A stretch of DNA of 64,000 nt from KACC-23026 sp963829575 (GCA_963829575.1 CAWHJF010000021.1:62001-126000), one strand, 5' to 3'; shown: positions 45,746-55,713, counted from the first letter of the stretch. Notes: generated by a model from the sequence alone, not told the origin. Program-made: numbers and translations.

Positions 45746-46612
45746 TTAAGAAATTAACTGCTTTCGACGTGCACGAACGGGAATCGAAAAGCCTTCGCCT
45801 ATGATTTCAGACGTCTCACATACAATAATAAAAGATTGAGGATCGATTTCTTGTATGATGGATTTCAACAAATTAACCTTTGAACCGTTAATCACCGTCA
45901 TCATGATCATTCGTTCATTAAGGGTATATCCGCCATAACCTGATAATTTAGTTAATCCTCGATCTAAGTCATTGAGGATTTTTTTACTGATTTCAACTTC
46001 AAATTCTATTGATGATATTATATATACGACTTTATTAGAGCGTTTCGCTTTTGATTGAAGAAATTCCATTGTGATCCTGGTAATTATTGAGGCAATCAGG
46101 GCATACATAGCTTTTTCTAATGAAAAAATGAATGCTCCAGAAATCAGTACGGTTGCATCCATAAAAATAATAGAGACACTGTGCTTGATGTTCATCTTCT
46201 GATACAAAATTTGAGAAATGACTGTAAAACCGCCCGTATTTCCTCCTGAACGAAAGATTAGGGTTAAGCCTAATCCGATTCCTAATCCACTATAGATACT
46301 CGCTAATAGCGGATCATGCGTTAAAGGGGGCCATCCCTCTGTTAGAGCCACAAAAATAGGGACGAGAATGGAGCCCACAATCGATTTAAAAATGGCTTGA
46401 ACACCTAAAAAGAAAAAGCTGCCGACTAATAAAATAAATGTGATGGCCCATAATAGCATAACTGAAGATATATGTAAGACAGGACTTAAAACGAGGGCTG
46501 CGCCTGTCGTACCACCTGTTGCCAATTGGTTTGGACTCTGTAATAAGGTAAAACTCAGCGCCTCTATAAAAGTTCCGAGTATTAGCGCGGCGTATAGTTT
46601 GATATGAGACAT
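45746..46612 (-). CDS. YitT-family membrane protein
   Basis: About 288 residues from ATG 46612 (GGGGG eight bases upstream). Five or six membrane segments (DUF161), including TGGTTGAALVLS and FRSGGNTGGFTVI, then a cytoplasmic DUF2179 domain (VYIISSIEFEVEISKKI, RMIMMTVINGSKV). B. subtilis has several paralogues (YitT, YxkD, YvjA); function is unknown, possibly transport or signalling. Confidence 0.88.
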   Translation of the reverse strand: MSHIKLYAALILGTFIEALSFTLLQSPNQLATGGTTGAALVLSPVLHISSVMLLWAITFILLVGSFFFLGVQAIFKSIVGSILVPIFVALTEGWPPLTHDPLLASIYSGLGIGLGLTLIFRSGGNTGGFTVISQILYQKMNIKHSVSIIFMDATVLISGAFIFSLEKAMYALIASIITRITMEFLQSKAKRSNKVVYIISSIEFEVEISKKILNDLDRGLTKLSGYGGYTLNERMIMMTVINGSKVNLLKSIIQEIDPQSFIIVCETSEIIGEGFSIPVRARRKQLIS

Positions 46613-47031
46613 TGAACGAACCCCCTTTTTACATTTGAAATTATAGGTAATAAAGGACTTTCGTGCAAGAATCCACAAAAAAGCATTACTGCGTTCATGC
46701 TTTGTTCAACTAAATGACTAAATACGTATTCTTTTAAGTTCTAATTAAACAAGAAATATGGAATATGAGTGTAAGGGAACTTCTTGGATTTTAAAAGGGT
46801 CATGAGAAGCTTGTATACAAGAGACTTGTACACCACTAATAAAAAATTATTGAACGAACTTAACAAAACAAGGCGTTTCTTCAAGACAGAGGAACACCCC
46901 GTTTATTTTATTGACCAATGGTTCGGTAAAAAGTGTTAAAATCTAATTAATAAGTTAATTGCTTCACTTCATAATAGTTGAATAAAGGATTAAAGGTTAA
47001 AAACCATCAAACAACATAAGGGGGACTTAAC
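46613..47031. other. Gap between divergent membrane protein genes
   Basis: AT-rich, about 420 bp. It contains a hairpin-like AGGCGTTTCTT stretch near 46871 and must hold two divergent promoters. No gene recognised. Confidence 0.35.
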
Positions 47032-47424
47032 ATTTCAAAAGGATTAGAAACGACCACACGAATCCAGGGTTGGTTATTTGGATTTGCGATTATTCTTTGG
47101 GCGAGATCCATTACTCTACTTCCTATATTGATTTTTTCTGTATTCAATCTTAAGGCAAACACATCTTTTGCAGATTGGGTCGATCTATTTTCTTCTTTGG
47201 GTTATTTCACCCTCAGCATTCCCGTTCTTGTCCTGTTTTCACGAAAAGAAAGAGCCTTCAAAAAATGGTTTTATATCATGCAGGGTTGGGGAGTCTTTTT
47301 TGACATTTTTTCGATTGTGATGACCCCTAATGGAGATACCATTTCTGCCCTCGTTATTGACTTAATTCTTTTGCTTTATATCATCTTTTCAGAGCGTGTA
47401 AAGTATACGTTTACTAACGATTAA
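47032..47424 (+). CDS. Small membrane protein with probable ATT start
   Basis: The frame is open from a stop at 47017. AAGGGGG (47018-47024) is followed seven bases later by ATT (47032), and translation from there gives about 130 residues with three or four membrane segments. The only conventional start, TTG 47128, has no RBS and would remove the first segment. Either ATT is used, or the start codon is mutated or misread. Family not recognised. Confidence 0.55.
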   Translation: MSKGLETTTRIQGWLFGFAIILWARSITLLPILIFSVFNLKANTSFADWVDLFSSLGYFTLSIPVLVLFSRKERAFKKWFYIMQGWGVFFDIFSIVMTPNGDTISALVIDLILLLYIIFSERVKYTFTND

Positions 47425-47527
47425 AAAGTGACCGACTCATACATATGCTGGCCAATATTTCATTGTACAAATGATCTATTTTAAGAGGATCGTGTTTGGA
47501 ATAAATAGAAAAGAGAAGGTGATGACT

Positions 47528-48322
47528 GTGTCGGTAGGGGAAACGATTTTATCGATTGAGGATTTAAGAATGAGGTATTCAAGTGACTATGTGCTGAACG
47601 GTATTAGCTTGCATGTCCGTAAAGGTGAAATCATTGGATACATAGGGCCAAACGGCGCTGGAAAAAGTACAACGGTCAAGATTATTCTTGGGTTAGTTAC
47701 GGGCTATACAGGTCAGGTCAAGCTTTTTGGTGAAGACATTTCAAATGGCCATATTGAATATAAGAGGAGGATCGGCTATGTCCCTGAAACCTCTGAGATC
47801 TACGACAATTTAACCGCTCAAGAATATTTAACGTTTATTGGTGAGCTCTATGGTATGGACTATGATGAAGCCGATTTAAAGGCGATCCGCATGATGGAAG
47901 CTTTTGATCTTAAGGAAGCCTATCATTCTCGTATTTCATCTTACTCTAAAGGGATGCGACAAAAGGTTTTAATTATTTCGAGTCTCTTACATAACCCAGA
48001 TCTATTGTTTTTCGATGAACCGATCAGTGGTCTGGATGCAAATAGTGTCATGGTCTTTAAAGAAATCATGGCCAGGCTGGCTTCTCAAGGAAAAACGATT
48101 TTTTACTCCTCTCATATTATGGACGTGGTTGAGAAGATTAGCCACAGAATCATTCTGTTAAATGACGGAAGATTAGTCGCGGATGGGAGTTTTGAAGAAT
48201 TACGAGGTCAGAAGAAGGAAGGCACGCTAGAAGAGATTTTTAACCAACTCACCGGTTTTAACGATCACAAAGAAAAAGCAGAAGCGTTTGTCTCCATTGT
48301 CCAAGATGGGAGGCGTGTATGA
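47528..48322 (+). CDS. ABC transporter ATP-binding protein
   Basis: About 264 residues: Walker A GPNGAGKSTTVK, signature SYSKGMRQKV, Walker B LLFFDEPISGLD, H-loop SSHIMDV. This is the DrrA/CcmA-like exporter ATPase type. GTG 47528 is favoured because AGAAGG is eight bases upstream; the ATG at 47522 abuts the RBS. Its end overlaps the permease by 4 bp. Confidence 0.9.
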   Translation: MSVGETILSIEDLRMRYSSDYVLNGISLHVRKGEIIGYIGPNGAGKSTTVKIILGLVTGYTGQVKLFGEDISNGHIEYKRRIGYVPETSEIYDNLTAQEYLTFIGELYGMDYDEADLKAIRMMEAFDLKEAYHSRISSYSKGMRQKVLIISSLLHNPDLLFFDEPISGLDANSVMVFKEIMARLASQGKTIFYSSHIMDVVEKISHRIILLNDGRLVADGSFEELRGQKKEGTLEEIFNQLTGFNDHKEKAEAFVSIVQDGRRV

Positions 48323-49956
48323 AAGATCCGATCGCATTAAAAGTTATCGACCGGTTTGCAGGTCTATTCAATCGTGTTGGTGTTGAATATGCAACCATGC
48401 GCCTTATTTTAAAGGTAAAATTAACATTGGACCAACGCAGAGTGCCAACCATTATGAATACTAGGTCAAAGGGAAACGTAAAAAAGGATACCAATTTTTT
48501 TCTGAGATCGTTATGGATGTACGGCTTAATGGGTCTTATCCTTATTCCTTTTGTGGTTATGGGTCATCACTATTTATATCAGATGAGCATTGCGTTCAGT
48601 ATTTTTATGTTTATCATAATGACGACCATGATTTCAGATTTTTCTTCTGTTTTATTGGATGTGAAGGACAAGAGTATTTTAAATACGAAACCTGTTAGCC
48701 CGACCACAATTAACGTGGCAAAGACCTTGCATGTCTCCATCTATCTCTTTTTCGTCACGTTTACAACCACAGCAATCCCCCTAATCGTAAGTCTTGTCGT
48801 TCAAGGGATTTCTTTTTTCCTACTCTTTATTGTTGGGATTATGTTGGCTGATCTGTTAGTCCTTTTCTTCACCGCTTTAATCTATTTCTTCATATTGAAG
48901 GTGTTTGATGGGGAACGACTAAAGGATATGATCAATTACGTTCAAATTGGTCTGACGATTGCGATTGTAATTGGGTATCAAGTGGTACCAAGATCTTTTG
49001 AATTCATAGATTTAAATCTTTCGGTCGATCCAAAATGGTGGCAGATTTTCCTCCCGCCTTTTTGGTATGGTGGAGCGTTCGAGTTTCTATTAAATGAGCG
49101 ACATTCCCTGATTATTATTCTCTTTGCATTACTAGCACTCATCTGTCCCGTTCTATCAATCTTAGCTTATGTCAAACTGATCCCAGCGTTTGAAAAGAGC
49201 TTACAAAAACTTAGCAATCACAGTGAAAAATACCGGAAAGACCATCGCAAACTCACGCTTCTGTTAACAAGGCTTTTCTGCAGAGATCAAACCGAGAAAA
49301 TCTTTTTCCGTTTTGCAAGTCAAATGATGAAAAATGAACGGGAGTTAAAACTCAAGATCTATCCATCTTTAGGAATGTCGATCATTTTACCCTTTGTGGT
49401 GCTTTTTTCATTTTTCTCTAATACGCATTGGTCGCTTTCGGAATTAAGAACAAGTCATGGTTATTTAACGAGTTATTTTAGTTTAACGGTCATTCCATCG
49501 ATTGTGATCATGTTAAAATACTCCAGCAAATATAAGGGAGCCTTTATCTATGTGGTAACGCCCATTCGAGATAAAAGTCCCATTTTCAAAGGGACATTAA
49601 AAGCCTTTTTAGCGCGCTTATTCATCCCGATTTATCTCGTGCTAAGTATCCTTTTTACGATCCTCTTTGGTGCCAGAATCTTACCGGATTTAATCGCCCT
49701 GTTATTAGCTGCGTTTTTATATATGGTCATTTGTTTTAAAGTGTTAGGTGAAGGCGCTTTGCCTTTTTCAGAGCCTATTTCAGAGATCCAGCAAGGGAGA
49801 GGGATTTTGGTTACCCTACTTCTCGCAATCGCCGTTGTCTTCGCTGGAATCGATTGGGGAGTGAGTACGCTGCTTTATGGTATATATGGTTACATTGTCC
49901 TTCTGATCATTGCAAATCTTATTCTGTGGAAGAAGATGTTTAAACTGACTTGGTAA
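48319..49956 (+). CDS. ABC transporter permease (about 12 membrane segments)
   Basis: A 545-residue integral membrane protein with hydrophobic segments throughout and a charged central loop (about residues 300-335). It is translationally coupled to the ATPase, so the pair forms one exporter. No peptidase, self-protection or precursor-peptide gene is adjacent, so the substrate cannot be guessed. Confidence 0.85.
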   Translation: MKDPIALKVIDRFAGLFNRVGVEYATMRLILKVKLTLDQRRVPTIMNTRSKGNVKKDTNFFLRSLWMYGLMGLILIPFVVMGHHYLYQMSIAFSIFMFIIMTTMISDFSSVLLDVKDKSILNTKPVSPTTINVAKTLHVSIYLFFVTFTTTAIPLIVSLVVQGISFFLLFIVGIMLADLLVLFFTALIYFFILKVFDGERLKDMINYVQIGLTIAIVIGYQVVPRSFEFIDLNLSVDPKWWQIFLPPFWYGGAFEFLLNERHSLIIILFALLALICPVLSILAYVKLIPAFEKSLQKLSNHSEKYRKDHRKLTLLLTRLFCRDQTEKIFFRFASQMMKNERELKLKIYPSLGMSIILPFVVLFSFFSNTHWSLSELRTSHGYLTSYFSLTVIPSIVIMLKYSSKYKGAFIYVVTPIRDKSPIFKGTLKAFLARLFIPIYLVLSILFTILFGARILPDLIALLLAAFLYMVICFKVLGEGALPFSEPISEIQQGRGILVTLLLAIAVVFAGIDWGVSTLLYGIYGYIVLLIIANLILWKKMFKLTW

Positions 49957-50311
49957 ACACGACCATACTTTCTGACCTTGTTAGCGAATTTATTTTAAGA
50001 ACGAACAATCGATGGATTGGTGTCTCAAAATGAATGATACGGTCACTGAAACACTATGACGAAGCATTTGTAGCGCGTTTTTCTGACGCGTATGAGTGTT
50101 ACTACCAACAAAATTCTAAGACCAAAGTCATCGATCTCGTTGACGACGTCTTAACCCCTTATGGCGGGCGTTTATTCGATGGGTTTTCTCTAGGGAAAAA
50201 CGTTAAAAGGTAGGTAGGTTTTATTGGTTAGGGGATCAAGCGACATAATCGGATTTAAGTGTTTTAAGAGGAAGTGCTGAAAACGAGCAATTCCTCTTAA
50301 ATTAGAAATGA
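49957..50311. other. Gap with a decayed coding remnant
   Basis: At about 50056-50213 the plus strand reads YDEAFVARFSDAYECYYQQN, then VIDLVDDVLTPYGGRLFDGF and a stop; the upstream part is missing. It looks like the C-terminal end of a conserved protein that I cannot name. A hairpin (TTAAGAGGAA at 50264-50273 with TTCCTCTTAA at 50291-50300) serves the small minus-strand gene. Confidence 0.4.
50264..50300 (-). terminator. Hairpin after the small minus-strand gene
   Basis: A perfect 10-bp stem, TTAAGAGGAA with TTCCTCTTAA, 12 bp past the stop of the 56-residue gene. The T-run is weak. Confidence 0.55.
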
Positions 50312-50482
50312 TTATTTTCGAAACGTCATACCCGTCACTTCTCCCATAGGATTTGCCGAGTCATGGTCAGGTTTTTTGGAGACATTTTTTGTCGATTGAT
50401 TAGGACTATAAGAGGAATGAGAAGAGGCTTCTTCTTTTCCCATTTTATTGTTTTTGTTTCTCTCAGTGTTGTTTTGCGGCAT
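50312..50482 (-). CDS. Small hydrophilic protein, 56 residues
   Basis: It begins MPQNNTERNKNNKMGKEEAS and ends GEVTGMTFRK. It is rich in Asn, Lys and Ser, has no hydrophobic segment, and is preceded by AGGAGG at ideal spacing. Composition recalls small acid-soluble or other minor spore proteins, but no family match is claimed. A terminator-like hairpin follows it. Confidence 0.6.
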   Translation of the reverse strand: MPQNNTERNKNNKMGKEEASSHSSYSPNQSTKNVSKKPDHDSANPMGEVTGMTFRK

Positions 50483-50701
50483 TCCAGTTCACCTCCTAGC
50501 CAAGTTAGATTGTGTAAAAAGTTAGTTCTTATACGGAACAGAGCAGGACGCTATTCTTAGGCAAAACCAAGCACAAGCCATTTTGATGTTGGTGAACGGT
50601 AAAAACAAAACACGATTACCATTATTTTCTATTTATTGAAACTTTTTGTAACTTTTTATCGTATAGAATAAACTAGGAGACATTAAAAGGAGGGATTGCC
50701 T

Positions 50702-51705
50702 ATGCCGACAAGAATGATCTTAACTGTATTAGCGACTTTTTGCCTCGTTTTGATCGGATCAAGTTGCACCGTTCAAAGTTCAACAAATGTCGATCATAGA
50801 TCCGTACACCAAACGACTAACTCTCCTCATAATCAAACGGAAGAACAAACACAAGTGGATGGACACGTCATCTCAATGAAAAAAAAGAAGATTAATGGGC
50901 TTAATCCAAACTTACAAGGTTATCATTTAATGTATTGGAGTCAAGGGTTAAAAGTTGAAGCCTATGTGGCGGTTCCAAAAGAAGAAAGTCAGTATGCGTT
51001 AATGGTCATTTGTCATGGCGGTTATTATTTACCCCCGACACCTTCGCAACACCATACGAAGGAGATTGATGGCATCCCAATTGGTATGAACGATATAAAG
51101 AATGCGTTGCCCGGGTTCATAACTGTTACGCCTATGTACAGAGGGTATGGAGCGGGGGAGGGGGCTGTTGAGGGGTTAAATGAAGATACAATTGATACTA
51201 AGAATGCAATAAAAGCTGTAGCGAATTATACTGAGCATCACAAAAAAGTCGCGAAAATTGAAGCCCACCATCTCTACTTATATGGTCAATCATTAGGTGG
51301 TGGCGTCGCTCTGAAATTGGCTTCTTTAGACAAAGATGTATTAGCCGTTGAAGCGATTAGCCCATATGTCGGTTTGGACATTAAGGTTCCTACGATGAAA
51401 AGCATGATCCGAATTTATACCATGCTTTCGTCGATTATTACGGACAATTAAATTCTGAAAATGAAGCGCTCAAAAAACAATCCATTGCCTATAAGAAGAT
51501 CACCGCCCCGACAATCATTATTCAGGGAACAGCGGACAAATCGATACCATGGCAAACCGTTCAAGCGTTTTATAACAAATTAAAAGTAACGAATCCTCAA
51601 GTAAATTTTAAACTGATACCTGGAGGGAATCACGGACTAGCCAATAAACAGACCGTTCTTAATCAAACGCTATCTGCCTGGTTCCGGCAATATTGGGTAG
51701 GTTAA
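50702..51705 (+). pseudogene. Lipoprotein alpha/beta hydrolase (acyl-peptidase/dienelactone type), one frameshift
   Basis: A lipoprotein signal (TRMILTVLATFCLVLIGSSC, lipobox IGSSC) is followed by an alpha/beta hydrolase: VICHGGYY (oxyanion region), YGQSLGGG (nucleophile Ser). The frame is lost near 51430; the next frame supplies ITAPTIIIQGTADKSIPW (catalytic Asp) and PGGNHGLA (catalytic His), ending at 51705. ATG 50702 follows AAAGGAGGG. Expected to be anchored outside the membrane. Confidence 0.85.
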
Positions 51706-51742
51706 CTTTTAGATAAAAACGAGTTCGAAATGGGAGATTAGA

Positions 51743-52474
51743 ATGTATTTGAAAAAAATTACACTGCTAAAGGAAGAGGTTCCGTCTTTTGACCGTTATC
51801 CGTTTTCCATCCCTTCAATCAAAAACTTCCATGACATCTCTCTAGAACAAAATGTCACCTTTTTTGTTGGCGAAAACGGCTCTGGCAAATCGACATTGCT
51901 AGAAGCGATTGCAGACAAATGTGACTTCAACACTGCGGGGGGTGGACGTAACAATACATATGACGTGTATGCATCCGAATCCGCTCTCAGCAAATACATC
52001 CGACTCTCCTGGTTACCTAAAATTTCGAGTGGCTTTTTCTTACGATCCGAATCGTTTTATAACTTTGCCACTCATATTGATGAAGTGGATGATGATCGAG
52101 GATTTATAGATTATGGAGGAAAATCGCTTCACAAACAATCGCATGGAGAATCATTTTTATCTTTATTTCTCAATCGCTTTAAAGGAAAGGCGATCTACCT
52201 GCTAGATGAACCAGAGGCCGCCTTATCACCCGCCCGTCAGTTAGCCTTCTTAAAAATCATTCATGAATTGACATCAACGAGTCAAGCTCAATTTATCATT
52301 GCGACTCATTCTCCAATCCTGCTAGGCTATCCGGATGCGACGATCTTAAGTTTTGATGAGGGCACTATTTCAGAGGTTAGCTATGAAATGACCGATCATT
52401 ATCAAATCACCAAATACTTCATGCAGCACCGAGAAAAGCTCCTCACTGAATTATTTAGTGAAGAAGATTCTTGA
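51743..52474 (+). CDS. AAA-family ATPase (SMC/RecF-like, OLD-type core)
   Basis: A 243-residue stand-alone ATPase: FFVGENGSGKSTLLEAIAD (Walker A), QSHGESFLSLF (signature), YLLDEPEAALSP (Walker B) and IIATHSPILLG. Similar orphan ATPases are common in Firmicutes; some belong to defence modules, but no nuclease partner is adjacent here. ATG follows GGGAG. Confidence 0.85.
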   Translation: MYLKKITLLKEEVPSFDRYPFSIPSIKNFHDISLEQNVTFFVGENGSGKSTLLEAIADKCDFNTAGGGRNNTYDVYASESALSKYIRLSWLPKISSGFFLRSESFYNFATHIDEVDDDRGFIDYGGKSLHKQSHGESFLSLFLNRFKGKAIYLLDEPEAALSPARQLAFLKIIHELTSTSQAQFIIATHSPILLGYPDATILSFDEGTISEVSYEMTDHYQITKYFMQHREKLLTELFSEEDS

Positions 52475-52519
52475 CCACTGTTAGAGTCTCTAATTTAAAT
52501 ATAAATGGGGAGGTTTTTT

Positions 52520-52612
52520 TTGAAGAAGTGGATGTTGTTTTTGTTAATTCTCGGTTTGATTCAGTGGAGCAATTTTCAGGAAACAAATCTAAAATATAAG
52601 GAAGAAGATTAG
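52520..52612 (+). CDS. Tiny membrane peptide, 30 residues
   Basis: TTG start with GGGGAGG six bases upstream; MKKWMLFLLILGLIQWSNF then a charged tail (KYKEED). One hydrophobic segment. It may be a leader or an independent small protein; unsupported beyond RBS and composition. Confidence 0.35.
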   Translation: MKKWMLFLLILGLIQWSNFQETNLKYKEED

Positions 52613-52624
52613 TGAAGTCGTTTT

Positions 52625-53107
52625 ATGAATAAAAAAGACGAAATAATGACACATCAATTAAATGCGATAAATCTTGTAAGCGGTTTGGAGAACTTAAGTG
52701 AACCAGAATGGCGAACCGCGAGTGGAGAAGGCAAATGGACCCTTGCAGAAATCATTGGCCATTTTGTACCTTGGGATGAATTTATAATGCAGAAGCGTTT
52801 GCCCTATTTACTCTTAGATCAAGATCAGGATCTCCTGAAAGGCCCCGAAAGCCAATACTTAAACATAGAATCAGCCCTTATAAGCAGGAACGAAGATCTA
52901 CACACCACCATACAAAAATTTATTGCGACAAGAACCGCACTTTATAGATTGCTAAATGACGCTCCTGATCAAAAATGGGAGAAGACTTGCTTTATTGGGA
53001 GCCATAAATTTTCGTTTTACGAGTACTTTAAAGGATTGGCAGAACATGATCCGCATCATTTTAGCCAAATCAAAAAGGTTTTGACACTAGATCAAGATCT
53101 TGTTTAA
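52625..53107 (+). CDS. DinB-family protein
   Basis: A 160-residue DinB four-helix bundle: WTLAEIIGHFVPWDEF (first His), then LAEHDPHHFSQIKKV near the end supplying the other two metal-binding histidines. Function unknown. It begins 12 bp after the tiny peptide. Confidence 0.82.
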   Translation: MNKKDEIMTHQLNAINLVSGLENLSEPEWRTASGEGKWTLAEIIGHFVPWDEFIMQKRLPYLLLDQDQDLLKGPESQYLNIESALISRNEDLHTTIQKFIATRTALYRLLNDAPDQKWEKTCFIGSHKFSFYEYFKGLAEHDPHHFSQIKKVLTLDQDLV

Positions 53108-53349
53108 TTTTTATCTCCCTCTATTTAATAGGGACATGACAACAAATCCACAAAATTTACCACCATTCGTTTTTGTAATTCTCGAGTAGGTTCCCAGCCC
53201 ATATTGTCATATATCGCCTTCTTGGTATGAAACACCTAAAGCCGTTCCGACATGGCTTAACTTTAGAAAAGTGATAACTTGCTGATTGTGTTAAAATGAA
53301 TAAGGGAATCAACGGGTATTTCTATTAACTATACGAATTGAGGGTTAGT

Positions 53350-53523
53350 ATGGGTTTCGACTGGAAAAAAATTTTGATCTTAATGATTCCTGCCCTTATA
53401 ATCGGGGTTGGATTGATTCTTTCGTCTAACGACCATTTAAGGGCTATTGCCTCTGTTCCTGTTATTCTCGCTTGGATTATTTATTACACATGGGTATACG
53501 TTGATAAAAGAAAAACAAAGTAA
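53350..53523 (+). CDS. Small two-helix membrane protein
   Basis: 57 residues from ATG 53350 (GAGGG upstream), MGFDWKKILILMIPALIIGV with a second hydrophobic segment and a basic tail VDKRKTK. Not recognised. A strong terminator follows. Confidence 0.55.
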   Translation: MGFDWKKILILMIPALIIGVGLILSSNDHLRAIASVPVILAWIIYYTWVYVDKRKTK

Positions 53524-53540
53524 ATGTTTGATCATCAAAA

Positions 53541-53569
53541 AAGGGAAGGAGAACGCCTTCCCTTTTTTT
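53541..53569 (+). terminator. Intrinsic terminator
   Basis: AGGGAAGG (53542-53549) pairs with CCTTCCCT (53556-53563), followed by a T-run; A-run on the left side. Confidence 0.85.
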
Positions 53570-53892
53570 GCGCTTTAATTGCAGTGGTCAGTCATTCCAT
53601 TATTCTACGGACACAACTGGTATCAGGACTCGATCAAGAAGTAAACGGCTGACTCAAGACAATCCGTTCGTCACACCATCACCATTTTCTTGACCCACAA
53701 CAGGTTTGTACTATCGAAGCTTAAACTGGTGAGTCAATACATGCCGTGAATACAAGGAAAGCTGATTAAAGGATTCTAGCTTGAGCTGATTTTTATTAGA
53801 ATCCACTCTGACTTGATATAATAGTTAGGTGGAACGCAGCCGAGAGATTCTCGCTTGATTGAACCACTAAATCTTTTAAGGAGGCCGTACAT
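53570..53892. other. Gap before the aldo/keto reductase
   Basis: No gene recognised. A perfect TATAAT at 53817-53822 is the likely -10 box of the reductase; its -35 box is weak. Confidence 0.4.
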
Positions 53893-54762
53893 ATGTCAGA
53901 TCTGTCTATTTCAGCTCATCAATCTGGTACGTTTCAACTTGGCGGTGATCTTACCGTTAATCGTTTAGGTTATGGTGCCATGCAGCTTACCGGTAAAGGG
54001 GTTTGGGGAGAACCTCGTGATCCTGATGAAGCCGTTCGTGTTCTCCAAAAAGCCGTTGAACTTGGAGTGAATTTCATTGATACCGCTGATTCTTATGGTC
54101 CATTTGTCGCGAATCGCCTGATTAAGAAAGCTCTTCATCCATATAAAGAAGGCGTTGTGATTGCTACAAAAGTAGGACTCACACGATGTGGCCCGGATGA
54201 CTGGCGCCCTGTTGGTCGTCCCGAATATTTGAGACAACAAGTCGAGCTTAACCTCATTGACCTTGGACAAGAGACTTTAGATCTTCTTCAATTACATCGA
54301 ATCGATCCAAAAGTTCCATTAGAAGAGCAGGTTGGGGAACTTGAAGCGATGAGAAAAGAAGGGAAAATTCGCCACATTGGTTTAAGTCAAGTCAGCGTGG
54401 ATGAAATCAAAGCTGCACAAAAAATTGCGCCAATTGCATCCGTTCAAAACCTTTACAATCTCGCCAATCGCGAATCCGAAGAGGTATTGGACTTCTGTGA
54501 GGAATCTAACATTGCCTTTATCCCTTGGTTCCCACTCAATACAGGTGGCTTAGCCAAAGCGGGCAGCCCACTTGATACGTTAGCAAAGGAAAAAGGGGTG
54601 CAGCCTGCTCAACTCGCACTAGCCTGGCTGCTTAAGCGCTCATCTGTAATGCTGCCGATTCCAGGAACGTCTTCTGTGAAGCACGTTGAACAAAACATAG
54701 CCGCTGCTGGTATCGAACTTAGCGAGGCTGAATTCGACACATTAACACAAGCCGTTAAATAA
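53893..54762 (+). CDS. Aldo/keto reductase
   Basis: A 289-residue AKR: FIDTADSYGP (Asp, Tyr), ATKVGL (Lys), LQLHRID (His) form the catalytic tetrad; LPIPGTSSVKHVEQN is the NADPH-binding end. It resembles the bacterial YvgN/oxidoreductase group that reduces aldehydes. RBS AAGGAGG. Substrate unknown. Confidence 0.92.
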   Translation: MSDLSISAHQSGTFQLGGDLTVNRLGYGAMQLTGKGVWGEPRDPDEAVRVLQKAVELGVNFIDTADSYGPFVANRLIKKALHPYKEGVVIATKVGLTRCGPDDWRPVGRPEYLRQQVELNLIDLGQETLDLLQLHRIDPKVPLEEQVGELEAMRKEGKIRHIGLSQVSVDEIKAAQKIAPIASVQNLYNLANRESEEVLDFCEESNIAFIPWFPLNTGGLAKAGSPLDTLAKEKGVQPAQLALAWLLKRSSVMLPIPGTSSVKHVEQNIAAAGIELSEAEFDTLTQAVK

Positions 54763-54780
54763 AATAAGGTCAATTTTGAG

Positions 54781-54817
54781 ATAAGAGGACACGACAGACG
54801 TGCCCTCTTATTTTTTG
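54781..54817 (+). terminator. Intrinsic terminator of the aldo/keto reductase
   Basis: ATAAGAGGACACG pairs with CGTGCCCTCTTAT with one mismatch, followed by a T-run. Confidence 0.8.
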
Positions 54818-54883
54818 CACTAAGAAAACATTTTTGCGTGCGGTGAATACAATGAAATAAAGAGTGAAGAGGAGTCGGTTTGG

Positions 54884-55003
54884 ATGGCTTTACCAAAACG
54901 TATTCAGAAGAAAGTCTTACTTAATTCATAGATCTGTAAAGAGTTAGGTATTTTAAACGAGGAAGCGTATAACGTCGTGAATAAGATCAAAAAAAGAAAA
55001 TGA
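54884..55003 (+). pseudogene. Very small ORF with in-frame stop
   Basis: ATG with GAGGAG upstream; MALPKRIQKKVLLNS, TAG at 54929-54931, then ICKELGILNEEAYNVVNKIK in the same frame. It looks like a 40-residue basic protein interrupted by one nonsense codon. Family not recognised. Confidence 0.35.
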
Positions 55004-55030
55004 AGATGCACACGTTTTCCATACCATGAA

Positions 55031-55066
55031 AAGCCGTTGACCTTTGAGGGAATCAACGGCTTTTGT
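55031..55066 (+). terminator. Intrinsic terminator
   Basis: AAGCCGTTGA (55031-55040) pairs with TCAACGGCTT (55053-55062), followed by TTGTTT. Confidence 0.75.
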
Positions 55067-55215
55067 TTGAAGTTCTAACGGAATAAACTAATTTTCCGGA
55101 AACCGGACCCACTTTTATGACAAATAAATAGAGCGTTTTATGAAATTTGAGTTCCTAATGACATATTAGAAAAGAGCCTAAAGTAAAAACCTGAATCAAA
55201 TTAATAGATGTACGA

Positions 55216-55713
55216 TTGCTCCAAATGCCAAACCACACATTTGAACTTATCACATCATTGATGATAAATACGTTATGTGCCTTAGCAGTAGTGATTAATC
55301 CGAAGTTTAGGGGGGAAAACCTAAGTAAGATCGTCCTAAGTGAAATGAAAGGAGTAGCGACTACCAATGGGATTGAACATCTTATTGTTCCAGTACGTCC
55401 CTCTAAGAAATCGGATCATCCAAATGTTGATATGAGTCAATACATCACCTGGAAAAACTACAAGGGTGAGTATTATGACCCTTGGTTAAACGTTCATAGT
55501 AAAATCGGTGGAAAGCTGTTAAAAGTTTGTGATAAATCGATGTATATAGACGGTTCGATCGAACAATGGGAAGCGTGGACAGATCTAACGTTCGATAATA
55601 AGTTAGAGTCGTTCATCCCGACAGGTTTGGTTCCACTAAGAATCGATCCTCTTAATAACTATGCGTATTACATTGAGCCGAATGTTTGGTTTGAACACCC
55701 GCTAAAGGATTAG
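55216..55713 (+). pseudogene. GNAT-like acetyltransferase, 5' truncated
   Basis: The protein carries the acetyl-CoA part (LCALAVVINPKFRGENLSKI) and a family-specific C-terminus (EYYDPWLNVHSKIGG, EQWEAWTDLTF, YYIEPNVWFEHPL). Homologues of this type have roughly 80-90 more N-terminal residues, and none is found upstream in any frame. No RBS precedes the apparent start. Likely a deletion remnant. Confidence 0.6.

Noticed and set aside
47528..49956. Bacteriocin or lantibiotic export/immunity locus
   Set aside because: The ABC pair has no precursor peptide, modification enzyme or two-component genes next to it.
51743..52474. Two-gene anti-phage system based on the orphan AAA ATPase
   Set aside because: No nuclease or toxin partner is adjacent; the neighbours are a lipoprotein hydrolase and a DinB gene, so a defence role is not supported.
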